Source: Aphidius gifuensis (lineage: Eukaryota; Arthropoda; Insecta; Hymenoptera; Braconidae). From it: a DNA stretch of 64,000 nucleotides. Both the position numbers and the translations under genes were made by a program. Each line of letters opens with the position of its first letter. Positions within the stretch are counted from its first letter, which is position 1. The notes under the pieces are model-generated. The model made no database searches, was not told the origin of the DNA, and saw nothing but the letters and a program-made list of their open reading frames with translations. Positions 51,403-62,749 of this stretch are shown here, piece by piece. The stretch covers positions 17,798,177 to 17,862,176 of the forward strand of contig NC_057791.1 in assembly GCF_014905175.1 (NCBI RefSeq). Reading direction: 5' to 3'.

Positions 51403-51421
51403 GCCATTGCGCCACGAGAGC
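51350..51421 (-). tRNA. trnN(guu): tRNA-Asn (anticodon GUU)
   Basis: A 72-nt cloverleaf on the minus strand. The acceptor arms GCTCTCG and CGGGAGC pair over 7 bp, with one T-G pair, plus discriminator G. The A box TGGCGCAATGGCAGCGCG, the anticodon stem TTCGG/CCGAA around loop CTGTTAA (anticodon GTT), and the B box GGTTCGAACCC are all present. Immediately downstream in its own direction is a run of eight Ts, a pol III terminator. No intron. The D-loop is one or two bases shorter than in the standard insect tRNA-Asn. Confidence 0.95.
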
Positions 51422-51552
51422 CGATTGATGGTGAAGAGGAATCAAATTTTCAACTAAAAAATAATCTCTGTTATACAAGAATTATTAAATTGAAAAAAAA
51501 AAATTATATCATCAGCCTAATGATTAACTGAATTAAAAAAACAAATGTTAAG

Positions 51553-51690
51553 CCTGGTGAAAATATTTCTCCGTTGTTTCTTTACTTTTACCGCCTTTAT
51601 CTTAAAATGATCCAGGGACGGAGATATGGCGAAGAATGAGTTCTTTTCGGAAAAAAGTTGGACAAATGGTGGAGAAATATTTCCACCAGG
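51553..51690. mobile_element. MITE-like element with 20-bp terminal inverted repeats
   Basis: Starts CCTGGTGAAAATATTTCTCC and ends GGAGAAATATTTCCACCAGG. The two termini are complementary at 19 of 20 positions over a 138-bp element with no coding capacity. The interior also has partial symmetry (CTCCG... / ...CGGAG). A matching terminus occurs at 43430-43447. A non-autonomous DNA transposon is the simplest reading. Confidence 0.6.
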
Positions 51691-52030
51691 GCAACTGAAG
51701 ACAATTATTTTATTATTTTACAAATGAGCTGGCGAAACTGGTGATTAATCAATAATTTTATTTTGTTTCTCGTGATTTGTATTGAAATTGAGTGCGAAAT
51801 AGCCTACACTGACGAATCTTTTTTCTGTTTTTGGTATTGATGATCTCATACTGGTTTTCTTGGTGTAAAAATTTTCCGTGATGTACTCTAATCCTAGATG
51901 GTTAAACGAAACCAAAATAGAGTTACCACGTGCGTTATTTTGTTCAAAGTTTTTTTCACAAAAAAACGTGAATATCTATAGACCTAAATCCAAGAAAAGC
52001 TTAAATTTTCGGTTAAATATATGATTGAAC

Positions 52031-52161
52031 AAAAATAACCGTAATAAAAAGTCATTTTCAACACCATGGTTGATAGTTTTATTGTTATTATAATAATAAT
52101 GTTATGCCACTAAAATTATCAACCATGGCGCCGGAAAATACTTTTATTACGGTTATTTTTT
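52031..52161. mobile_element. Foldback element, about 131 bp
   Basis: Outer arms AAAAATAACCGTAATAAAA (from 52031) and TTTTATTACGGTTATTTTT (to about 52161) are inverted copies. Inside them a second pair, CCATGGTTGATAGTTTTA (about 52064) and TAAAATTATCAACCATGG (52111-52128), is also complementary. The whole forms one long imperfect hairpin with a short AT loop. Probably a MITE, or a locus able to transcribe a long hairpin RNA. Confidence 0.6.
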
Positions 52162-52673
52162 TTAAATAACCAATTGTTGAAATATTTGAATTAATAACTA
52201 AAATAATATTTGTTTGAAATATAATTTTGTATGAAATAAATTTAAATTGCCCGGGTAAAATTAAGCCCTATCTGCCATCTTGATTTTAGATTACCATGTT
52301 CACCACCAAAGCAGCACGATACTGAACTAAACATGCACAGACCTGCACATTGTTTTTGTTGTTATGCAAATTTTGTGAATTGTTGTTAGTAAATGTTAGT
52401 AAAATATTGTGTCATTTCTTTGTTGTCAAAATAAATACCTAAATAATAGCAAGTTACATTTTTATTAAAAAATGAAAAACAACATGAAATTTATGATACT
52501 CAAGTTGAATCGAATTTATAATACATAGGAATTATTTTTTAATATAAATGTTGGTTACTGATAAATTCATCTGAAGCTGAGGTTATAATCACATCATTAT
52601 TAAATTAAATAAAAGTATTACAAACATAAATTGTTGATAAATATAATAATTAAAGTGAATAAGCATTGACAAA

Positions 52674-55192
52674 ATGTTAAAACCTAAAAGATTACGTAAT
52701 AAAATAATTGGAGATAGTGGAAATCGTAGAACTTCTTTGATGGTTAATTTGAGTTATGAAAAATCAACAGATGCTAATGACAGTGACAATAATAAATCAG
52801 ATAGTTTTAAAAATATAAGTGGTAAAGAAGAAGAGTTGAATAAAAAATGTGATCGTTTAAAAGAAGCAATATTACAAAAAACTCGTCAAATATTTGATAA
52901 TAAAAATGATTTTTGTTTAAAAACAGCAACAATTCTAGAACAGCCATGTTCATCAAGTTCTGATATTGCTAAATTTAATCATTTTAAGACTCCAAAAAAT
53001 CATGAAGCAAAAGAAAATAATCCAGGTAATTCACAAGAAATAGAAAATAATAAAACAAAGGTAAATAAAAGTCCAATTATAACAAGTTGTTATGATAAAA
53101 GTGACACAACAATTTTATTACCAAAGCTAAGTTCTAGTAGCAATGACATTAGTTTAGGAAGACCTGTAATGTCTTCAACACTTATTGATGATGATTGTCA
53201 ACCTCGAACTCGTTCAAGGACAATTAAAAAAACAAAACTCTTACTAGACAAAAAAGATGAACAAGTACATGAAAAAGATGAAGCTACTATTTCCAAAAGA
53301 AGAACAATGCCTAAAATTAAAAATGTACAAACTTGTTTCATAGCACTGGATCGAATTGGAAAATTAAAAACAAATGAAGCAAGTAAAAACCTCGTGCAAG
53401 TGTCAATGGACTTGACAGAAATGCAAAATAATATTTGTTGTGATGATGAAACAAAAAAAGAAAATAATCATGATGTATTAAGGGATTCTGATAAAATTGT
53501 AAATGAGTCGTCAAATAAAACTGAGTTACATTCATCTCTGGTAGTTGAAACGTCAATTGTACCCAGTGAAAACTGCTCTGATAATAGTTGTCAAATAATC
53601 AACAACAATAATTCAGTATCAGTTCAAACATCTTTGAAGGAACCTGTTGCAGAAAGTGAAAGTAGTAATGAAATTATTAACACAAGCCCAGTCTTAAAAA
53701 GACAAAGTTCTCTTCGAAGTCAATTAGAATCAAGAAGCTTTAAAAGAAGTAAAATTATTGAAGAAAAAATTAATAATAGTAATAAAGATTTGAAGAAACC
53801 ATCAGATACAATTATCAAAGAAACAATTACAGAAAAACAAAATGAACAAAATGAGTTGGATGATACATTTAAATTGTATGATACTTCTCCATCAAAAAAT
53901 AAAGTTAGAATTGTTGATGATTCTTCATCAGATTATTGTGATGATGAAATGAGTGATAGAGATGCCAATGAAACACATGAAAATTCAACAATGAATAAAA
54001 TAAAAAAACGTAAATTATTTAGTCAATTTTATGCAGAAGATATTGCAACAATAAGTCCAGCTTTGGGTTGTCAAACACCAAAAATAAATAAAGCATCACC
54101 ACGTATTGTTAAAAGAAAACGTATGAGACGAAATATTGCTGGTAAAATTATTGGTACTCAATTATTGGGTACTCAAGTTAAAAGTCAAATGGAAAAAAAA
54201 ATAACTAATAAAAATGATGAAGTAAAATGTAAAAAAATTAGCAAAAAAACACAATCACAAGATGATAAAAAAATAAAAAAGAAAAGAAAAATTGTTAGTA
54301 AAAAAATTGAAATTAAAAAAGTAATAATTAATCCAGAATTATCAAAAATTTTTGATAATTCAGATATTGAAAGTCAAAAAAGTTTTAGTGAAAAATCAAA
54401 TAGTCAAGATAAACGTGGATCAATGAATAATTTTATGGAAAAAAAAATCATTCAAACTAAAGGAAGAAATTATAAAATTGAAAAAATAATAATTGTTGCA
54501 ACTGGTTTATCAAATAGGTAAAATTATAATTAATTTTTTTAATTTTAAATTTATATTAGTTAACAGTTGATGAAATAATTTTTTATTTATATTTTAGAGA
54601 TAAAGAATTTGTTAAAAATGCTGTTAAAAAAATTCCTGGTGCTAAATATGAAACATCAGTGACTCGTCAAACGACTCATGTTGTATCTACTGGAGTTCGA
54701 ACGATAAATTTACTTCGTGGTATTATTCGTGGATGCTGGCTGGTAAATCTGGCATGGGTTAAAAAATCATTGGAAAACAAAAAATGGTTAAACAGTAAAA
54801 ACTTTGAACTTGAACATTTTTCAAAAGCTGTTGAGGTAAAAATAAATCAATTCATTTTATAATTTAAATTACCATCATATTATTTATTGACTTATACTTG
54901 AATGTTTTTTATTCAGGAAAATCGAAAAGAACGACAAATACTTGGTGAATTATACGTGCCAGAATTATTTGCAACATGTGGCTTAATTTACATTGACCCA
55001 GTTACAAATCCACCAAGAGATACTCTAAAAGAGCTTATTAAAATTGCTGGTGGTTGTGTTATTGATAATTTAAAAAAAGCTAAAATTATCATTGGCCCAA
55101 ATAACACAAAAGAATCATGGATACTGGATTCAATAACAACTGGTGAGCTACAATTAATTGATAGTTATCAAAAAAAAACAAAAGTAAATTAA
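52674..55192 (+). CDS. MCPH1: Microcephalin (BRCT2-BRCT3 form)
   Basis: DNA-damage and chromosome-condensation protein. Three exons (52674-54517, 54598-54835, 54917-55192) give 785 aa. A long, basic, serine- and lysine-rich disordered region (about residues 1-600) is followed by two tandem BRCT domains. BRCT2 has TTHVVSTGVRTINLLRGIIR, GCWLVNLAWVKKSLE and the FELEHF motif. BRCT3 has GELYVPELFATCGLIYI, LIKIAGGCVI, IIIGPNN and SWILDSITTGELQLIDSY. These match the C-terminal pair of microcephalin closely. The N-terminal BRCT1 of the full-length vertebrate protein is absent from this model. An in-frame TGA lies 18 nt before the ATG and I found no upstream exon. Insects are known to have MCPH1 forms with and without BRCT1. 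Confidence 0.9.
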
Positions 55193-57728
55193 GTTAAAAA
55201 AATTTATAAAAAACAAATATAATAAAAATGTTTTATTTATCAAGATATATTTTATATTTAAAAATCATAAAAAACAATTTATTTATAAATCGAATATATA
55301 TTGAAATATATTTCTTATTTATATTCACGTATTTTTTTCTTTGATAATATGATAAATAAATTGAGAAAAAAATAAAAATGAAGTATTATATACATTTATA
55401 AATAACGAGTTAAAAATTAAATAATATAAAAAATTTATAATAAAGGAAATTTTGTTGTTTGTAATAATATTGTGTAAATTTTTCTTTTGTTTATTTAAGC
55501 ATATATTAGAATATTTTAAATAAATTTTATATATGCATGGAAGTAGATTTATATACGAGTAAAAAGGGATAAACTTTGGCTGGTTGGTACAACGTCTCGG
55601 TTGGTACTTGAGTTGTCAAGTGGAGTCACAATTCACAGGGTGTTGGTTGGCTATCTTTTTACGAAAGTGCACCTTTACCTACACCCATCTACTGAGTTGA
55701 GAATGTACCCTCAAGGGTTGTTCATGCTTTCACATACAAAATCCATTGAAACACTAAAAAACTTTTACTTTTGCAGTAAAATTAATCCAACATTATTTTC
55801 ATAAAAAATATAATATATAAAAATAAATAAAATTAATTATTGATTATTAATTTTTATATAATAATTTAATTAACAAAGTATATTTATTTTTAATAAATCA
55901 AGTCTATAGATTTGTAAAAAAATTTTAAAGAAAGAAAAAAAAAAAGTTTAAAATCAGACTTTACCCCTTTTTTAAGTGAAATACATAAAAATTCTAAAGT
56001 ATTCACGATAGAGATGATATATAAATGATGAAATCGACGGCAAAAAACCAAGCTTATATTCACACGAATCCCGAGGCTGTTATCATATTGTATTCTACAT
56101 GTTTTTCCTGCAAAAAAAGGGAAAAAAAAAAAATAAATAAACATAACGATAATAAAAAAAATACCTAGGAACTCGTGTATTTCCATTAAGTAAGGCAAGA
56201 AGGTTGTACTATAAGCAGGGCGTGCTTTTACCATGATTAGTACGCGTCGAAAATATGAGGGCAAGCAACGAATGCAAATATGGATGTTTTTTATTATTTT
56301 TTTTCTGTTACTTTTTCACACATTATGTACGAAGAAATTTTTTTTTTTTTCATGTTACATGGTGCACTCGTCTGAGTTTGAATTTCATTGTAAAATTTTC
56401 CTATACACATGTTTATCATTATTATTATTGTTAAATGTATTTTTTTTCTTTATTTTTGTAATAATGATTTCTGTGGAAGAATCCTTCGAACCGAATAACT
56501 TGGATGGCTTCATTGAGCGTTCATTTAATCTGTCTTTTTTTTTTTTTTTTCGTGTCATCTACTCAAGTTTCTTGACAAACTATATAGATGAATATAATTA
56601 CAATGAAGAACCTTGTTTACCTTTAATGTTCATGTTAAATGGTAAATGATAAAAACACGTGTCATTTCCAATCGATTGAACATGTTGACCCCTAATTTAA
56701 TACCCAATTTTAGACTAAAATCAATTCTTTGAAATTTATACATGTATAAACCTACTTAGTCAAAATTTAAAAGAACAATTTTATTATAATTCTTTGAAAT
56801 TATATTTTTGGTTAAAGGGAGAAATATATTTTTTAATAAAGCAAGCAAAAATAATTTTAAATAAAATACAAAAATAGAATTGCATTTATTAATAAATGTA
56901 CTTTATTATATATATATATTTTTTTTTCTAATAATATTAAATGTTTTGTGTAAATGGGATTAATGAGTTTTTCGACTCTTTGTTACGAAAAAAAAAAAAT
57001 AAAAAAACAAGTTTCAATATAGAATAAAAAAGTTTTTTTAAATCAAGTAATTTGATACATCCAAGAAGGGTGCGGGTGTAATCGACTTTTAAAATGAAGT
57101 TAACGACTATTCTTTTATTTAGAAGAAAAAAATTTAAAAAATAAAATGTACAAATACAGAGAAAAAGAAATATAATGAGTACATGCGACAGAGTCAGCAA
57201 ACTTTCTAACTGAACAACGTGTACTTGACTCTTATTCTTTTTTCCGACCATAATACTTTCCATTGAAATTCTTAACGTTACATTTCTCCTCTGTGTTCTC
57301 CTCATCTTCATTTATATTTTTTCTTTTTTTTTTTTTTGTGTCTTGCATCCCTTGAGAACGTCTGTATACAAATGAATCTTTACCATTTTACAATATATAA
57401 TATAAAAATTTATGCTCATAGCTATTATTTTTAATTTGAAAAAAATAATTTATCTACTAAGTATACGCATGTCTCGGTGATTTGTTAATGATTCTAACGA
57501 GATCGTTAAATTTTACCATGTGAATTTTCACATGTATATTTAAAATTATAATTACGATAAAATCATACCACAAGATTTGTAAGTTTGTAAAACTTTATAA
57601 GCAAATAGATGTAAAAAAAAAAAAAAAAATGACGATTGACTTTTTATAATTATCTGTCATTTAGATCAAAATTATTATTTATTACCTTTTCGCTTCAAAA
57701 TTAAGAGTACAAAATTAATATTTAAATT
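55193..57728. other. Intergenic region with complex islands
   Basis: Mostly AT-rich. A GC-richer island at 55560-55740 contains GGTTGGTACAACGTCTCGGT. A second lies at about 56030-56290, where the minus strand offers two weak exons (56170-56264 and about 55967-56118) that would splice in frame to a peptide starting MPSYFRRVLIMVKARPAYST. A third lies at about 56465-56530. I could not tie any to a known gene; conserved noncoding or 5' exons of distant genes are equally possible. Confidence 0.4.
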
Positions 57729-58133
57729 ATGCAATCTCATAATGATAACAACGGTGATAAAAAAATTGTAGACATAAATAAATCAGAACGATTAATGCAT
57801 TTAGCAAGAGAAATATTTAGATTGGAAATTAAACAACGTCAATTAGAAAATGAAAAATTATTTTATAAAAAAAAATTTGAAGAAGTTGTTGCACGTGGAA
57901 TAGCAAAATTTAATTCAAATCAAATTCCTGAAATGAATAATTTAATAGAATCAACGTCAGATAATATAACAGATGCTGATAATTCAACAAATGTTGACAT
58001 TTGTGAATTTTCAAATGTCATTGATACTGATAATCCGTCAAATAATTTAGAATGTTCTAAAGTCACAATTAACAGCAGTAATTCGGAAAAAAAACGAAAA
58101 CTCATACGACGAAAAAAAAAACAAGATTAGTCA
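57729..58133 (+). CDS. Small protein with predicted coiled coil, unknown function
   Basis: Single exon, 134 aa. An N-terminal helix with heptad-like spacing and many charged residues (ERLMHLAREIFRLEIKQRQL, NEKLFYKKKFEEVV) suggests a coiled coil at about residues 18-55. An acidic, Ser/Thr/Asn-rich middle follows. The C-terminus is very basic (EKKRKLIRRKKKQD), like a nuclear localisation signal. The codon pattern is more even than in the surrounding AT-rich frames. I do not recognise a family. A second small gene starts 102 bp downstream on the same strand. Confidence 0.6.
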
Positions 58134-58235
58134 TTTGTTTTTTTATAAAACTATTTGTCAGATAATTTTTTTATTTTCTAACCATTTATTTTTATAATTA
58201 TTTAAAATTAAATTATCAAGTTGAGGATAAATAAA

Positions 58236-58694
58236 ATGGATGCTAGATGTGATCCAAGTGAAAATTTAGATATTAAATCAGTTAAATCATTGAAAGTAAG
58301 AGATCACAAAAATCTCAGCGATGCTGAAAGAATTGAAAAATTAGAAAAAGAGGTATGAACATAATAAAAATAATTAGATATATTATTATAGTTATCAAAT
58401 ATGATTATATATTAAATTTAAACAATTAATTATCAGGTCACTACTCTTCGCAATGATTTCGACAGAGTAAAATGGGAACAAGCAGTCACTGAGACAGCCA
58501 TTGGACGTGCTATAATACGTGGATCAGCATCATTGAATGAAGCTTATGGATTAGTAGGAAAACCACCAAAACGTAATCAACAGATCGAAAATATTTCAGC
58601 ACAAAAAATGCCAATGGTTACCGGTTCTGACAAAAAAACCAAAGACAGTAATAAAAAAGTCAAAGACGAGTGTGGTGGATTTACTCTTGGATAA
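58236..58694 (+). CDS. Small helical protein, unknown function
   Basis: Two exons (58236-58352, 58437-58694) join in frame to 124 aa, with a good donor (GAG followed by GTATGA) and acceptor (TTATCAG). Residues about 27-60 (LSDAERIEKLEKEVTTLRND) look like a coiled coil. Then come TAIGRAIIRGSASLNEAYGL and a Lys-rich stretch, ending CGGFTLG. No family recognised. The start lies 102 bp after the stop of the upstream small gene, so the two could share a dicistronic transcript. The intervening stretch has no obvious promoter, and its only AATAAA-like sequences lie against the second start. Confidence 0.62.
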
Positions 58695-61600
58695 TTAAAA
58701 AATTTATAACAAAAAAAAAAAAATCACTAATTAAAAATTCATAAGAATAAAGCATAAAAAATATAATACATATCGTTAAAATACTTCAGGTAACACCAAT
58801 TAGTAACACGAAATGTAATTTAATAAAATTCAATCAATTAAAATTATTATTATATATTTTTTAATGTTCATTAATCCACCATAAGTATATAAATTTTTTT
58901 TTTTGTTTCATATATTTGCAACATCAGCAATAATATTATACTAAAATATAAAAAAAAAAAAATCTCATTAATATTTTTTTGCTTTTTGATGACTTGTATT
59001 AACAAATGATCGGTGAATTTAATTACAAAATGTTTTAAAGCATGTTGATTAAAAATTTTTGCATATCGTGCAATTAAAACTCAACATTTACAGTTTATTT
59101 TTTTTTTTTATATATACATAAAAAGAAAAAAATAAAATAAATAAATGTGTATGAAGATGAAAAAAAATGAAGAAAAGAAAATGGAAAGAAAAGTTGAAAA
59201 AAAAAATAAAAGCAAGCTAGTTCAAATGCTGATGATACCTTTGCGATATCTTAGTGCAAATATTAGAACTGAGTAGTTGCATACTGTTAATGTTTGTCCA
59301 ATGTTTTCATTGAAATGGTTGAGGTAGGTCTTAGATTGCATGAGCCATTTTCTGTGACCAGTCAGATGTTGTCTTTGAGATATGTTCAGCTGTGGATTGT
59401 GGTCGTAAATTACTCGATTCAACGGTTTAGCTTTAGCTCTTGTAAGGTGGTCTTTTCTATACAAACTCTAGTAAGATGCTTTCAATTACTTTTTCTAACT
59501 TTTTTTCCTTATCATATGACTATTATACCAACAACTATGTTTGATAGATAAGATATAAATTCAAGTTGAAACATAACTTTAATATTTTCTTAGTGGCTCT
59601 TTTTCATTTTCATCATTCAAATATCCACAGGTTGATAATAAATCATATAAAATAATAATATAAATATATTCAAAATATAATTTGCTTTTATTTTATTTTA
59701 TTTTAATATAAAAATAATAGAAAAAAAAAGGGAAGATTTTTTTAACACTAACGAAAAAAAAGGGTTGGAAAAAAAAGAAGAAAATATAAAGAAAAAGAAA
59801 GAAATGAAGAAAAAGAAAAAGGGGAATAGCAGGGAAAAGCCATCAGCCGTGATAAATAAAACGTTAGTACTACACGTATTCTTTTTTTTTTATACAGTAG
59901 AAAAGTGAAAAAGTGTAGGTGAGTATTTTTTTTTTTTTTGCTTTTCATGCACTTGATCTCATGCCAGAAGGATTTTTGGCACGAGATAAACAAGGATGTG
60001 TACACGTGCTACAGTTGTTGGTCTCAGTGATATGAATTCACGTATAGTAATATAAAATTAAAAAAAGAAAAAAAAAAAGGGATTACATATGTATGGTTAA
60101 ATTGTATACACCACCAAAGTTTTTAGAGTAAAAACTCACGCACATACGCACTCGAGAAAAAGAGTTAAAACAAAGGCGACCTGCCAGTCTCTTCAACCCC
60201 TTTATTTATTTTTTTTTTCTTCTATTTTTACATGTACATGATATAGTCATTCTCCCTTCTCATTTTGAGACATAAAAATGTCACTATTTTGTATTTTTTA
60301 AATATTTTTCTCATTTTCCATTCAACAAATCCATCATCACTTGAATTTAAAATTTTATATACACAAATTTAAAATATCCTTAATTAATTATTATAAATAA
60401 AATAAATAAAAAATATTAATTTAATTATATAAACAATTTAATATAATATAGAATATGAATTAATTAATTAATCAATGAGTTAATTAAATTTTTCTCATGA
60501 TATATATACAATGAAATATTAAATTGGTATAATATTAACCAAAAGCGTTTGTTGAAATGATCAGGTAATTAAAAGCCCACTGGCCAAAAGCTTTTGTCGA
60601 GGCCAGGCCTCTAGCCGCAGGGAACCAGACTAGCTTTTAGTATATATTCTCATGAGAAATATATATATATGTGTTTATATTATCATTTTATATTTACTTT
60701 TAACATAAAATTATTATTATTATTATTTTTGAATAATATATTGTATGGAACATATTAAAAAAAAATGATATCCTCTATTTTTATTAATTATGATGTTTTT
60801 AAAATTAATTTAAGATATTATTATTGTTTTTTATTAGCACAGTTTGTAATGTGCTATGAAAAAACTAATGATGTTTGAAATAAAAATTATATTCTAAAAT
60901 AGATTTTATATTTTACCGCAAATAAAATTTTAAATATATACTCTACTTTTTTAGTAAAATTAACTTAATATGCATCAGTATAAAAAAATTTGGTCCTGAG
61001 TAATCGAGGTATCGTTAATGGCAAGAGTATACAAAGTTACTGTCTTATTTAATGGAAGTTTATATTATAGTTATAGGCTGTTGTTAATTTTACTTGTGTA
61101 TAATATATATATTAGATGTTTAGTTTACATGCACTTCACAAACATTGTACATAGCTAGGGGATATAGTACCATGAATTCATGTAGTCTTGAGGGTGTTTA
61201 AAGGTGACCCCTTCTCTTGTTCAATACATCTCATGTACTTGTACATACTTGCTTATTTTTTTTCTCAATTTTTTTTTTATTTTTCCCTCTTACTCTTTTT
61301 TTTATTTGTTGTTTTTTTCTATACATACTGAACACTACCACAATTAAAAAAAAAAAAAACTATTATTCAAACTTTAAGAGTAGCTCGATGGTGAATCATG
61401 TCGCATACGTCGCATGTTTCGACAACGTGGTTATAACACAAAACATCTGTACAAGAGAGATGTGACATAAAACAATAGAAAAAAAAATTTGCCAATAGCT
61501 TTTATACATGGCTAAATAGAAATTTATTTAAAAAACCATTTACAATCGATCTAACTAGGCAAATACAATTTTTTTTTTCTTCCACCTCTAAAAACCGAAC

Positions 61601-62740
61601 AAAAAAGAAAAAGCCAATTAATTTAATTAAATTTTAATATGAGAGTATATGCTTGTTTCGTTTCATTTTATAGAAAGTTTGTGTGTCAGGTTTACGAGGA
61701 CCTATTTCGATAAAAATGAGACATTTGTTTTTTCATTTATTTTATTCTTATCACTTTATCATCATTTTTTTCACACAATAAATTCTTTACATACGATATT
61801 TCTATATACGTATAAAGAAGACTTTGTTTAATATCAGAATGGGACGATTGCACATTCAAGATGAATGGGATTTTGATAAAAGAGGGGGCAGGAAAAATTA
61901 AAGGGGGAAAAAGGTCTTGGTTCCCCCTGTAAAAGGTACTGGTGTAGTTGGATATATAAGAGGGGATCAAAAGTGATCCAGCTATAGAAGAGAGATGCTG
62001 GGAGAGAAAAAAGTTTTAGTAGTATTATTGTGATACAGTGAATGCGTGTTGGATGATGGCAGTACACGCCAGTCCACGCGCAGCCGCCGTTTCATGCGCA
62101 TCAAAATTTATATATTTCTAAGATATCATATTATCATGTACCCGTGTGTTGCGCGTGCATTACCTGTATGCATTTGTTGTTATACCGTTATGCATCGTAT
62201 ACGAGAGCCCGCGAAAATATCATCATACTGTTGAACCAACTTCGCGACAGTCATTCAATATAATTTTGAAATCTAAAAATTTTTTTCTTATCAAATTTAT
62301 TTAAAAAATTTTCAAACTATTTTTGTACTATTAACATTAAAATAATAAAAATTATATTGTTTTTTATTTTTTTTATATTGGCAATTTGGTTATTTTTTTA
62401 TTGATGAAATTTTTCAGTATTAAAATTGTAAATTAATTTGTTTAATTTGTTTTTTTTTATACTTAAAGTTCTGTTTAATTATTATTTGTTAAGTGTAATT
62501 TTTTTATAAATAATTTGAATTGTGAATTTTCATTTATTTTTTAAAAATTATCTTTATATTTTTTTTTTAAATTGTGAAAAAAGTGTTTTTTTTTATTTTT
62601 TAATTTATCTTGTTGTTGAAAATATTGTGCGGTTTTTTTTTTTGTGGTGATTATTTTTTATTGGATTGGTTGGGGTTTTTTTTTTATTGTTGAGTGAAGT
62701 TTCTTTTGATTTTTTAAATAGTTTTTTTTTTACGTTCGGA
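58695..62740. other. Gene-poor region with scattered GC islands
   Basis: No supported gene. Islands of ordinary complexity occur at 59215-59480, 59815-60020, 60105-60200, 60565-60640, 61140-61220, 61375-61465 and 61850-62250. The 59222-59464 block is open on both strands, but neither translation resembles a known protein. The block at 62040-62260 is rich in CpG (CCACGCGCAGCCGCCGTTTC) and looks like the promoter of the gene starting to its right. Confidence 0.45.
62040..62260 (+). promoter_or_regulatory. Probable promoter of the right-edge gene
   Basis: In an otherwise CpG-poor, AT-rich setting this 220-bp block has many CpGs (CACGCGCAGCCGCCG, TTGCGCGTGCATTACC, GAGCCCGCGAAAATAT). It ends with AACTTCGCGACAGTCATTCA, which includes a CAGT-type initiator at about 62250. 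It lies upstream of a spliced 5' UTR on the plus strand. Confidence 0.45.
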
Positions 62741-62749
62741 AAATTGATG

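Larger units (their letters stand above)
51422..52673. other. Intergenic region with two foldback elements
   Basis: No gene. Contains two inverted-repeat elements listed separately (51553-51690 and 52031-52161), a GC-richer block at about 51730-51990, and the MCPH1 promoter, probably near 52250-52350 (TGCCCGGGTAAAATTAAGCC; CACCACCAAAGCAGCACGAT). Confidence 0.5.

Noticed and set aside
56233..56649. 138-codon plus-strand frame
   Set aside because: Dominated by poly-Phe and Leu from T tracts; no homology signal.
59222..59551. Overlapping frames on both strands (80 and 85 codons)
   Set aside because: Neither has recognisable motifs or flanking splice sites; overlap on opposite strands suggests chance. 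Left as a GC island.
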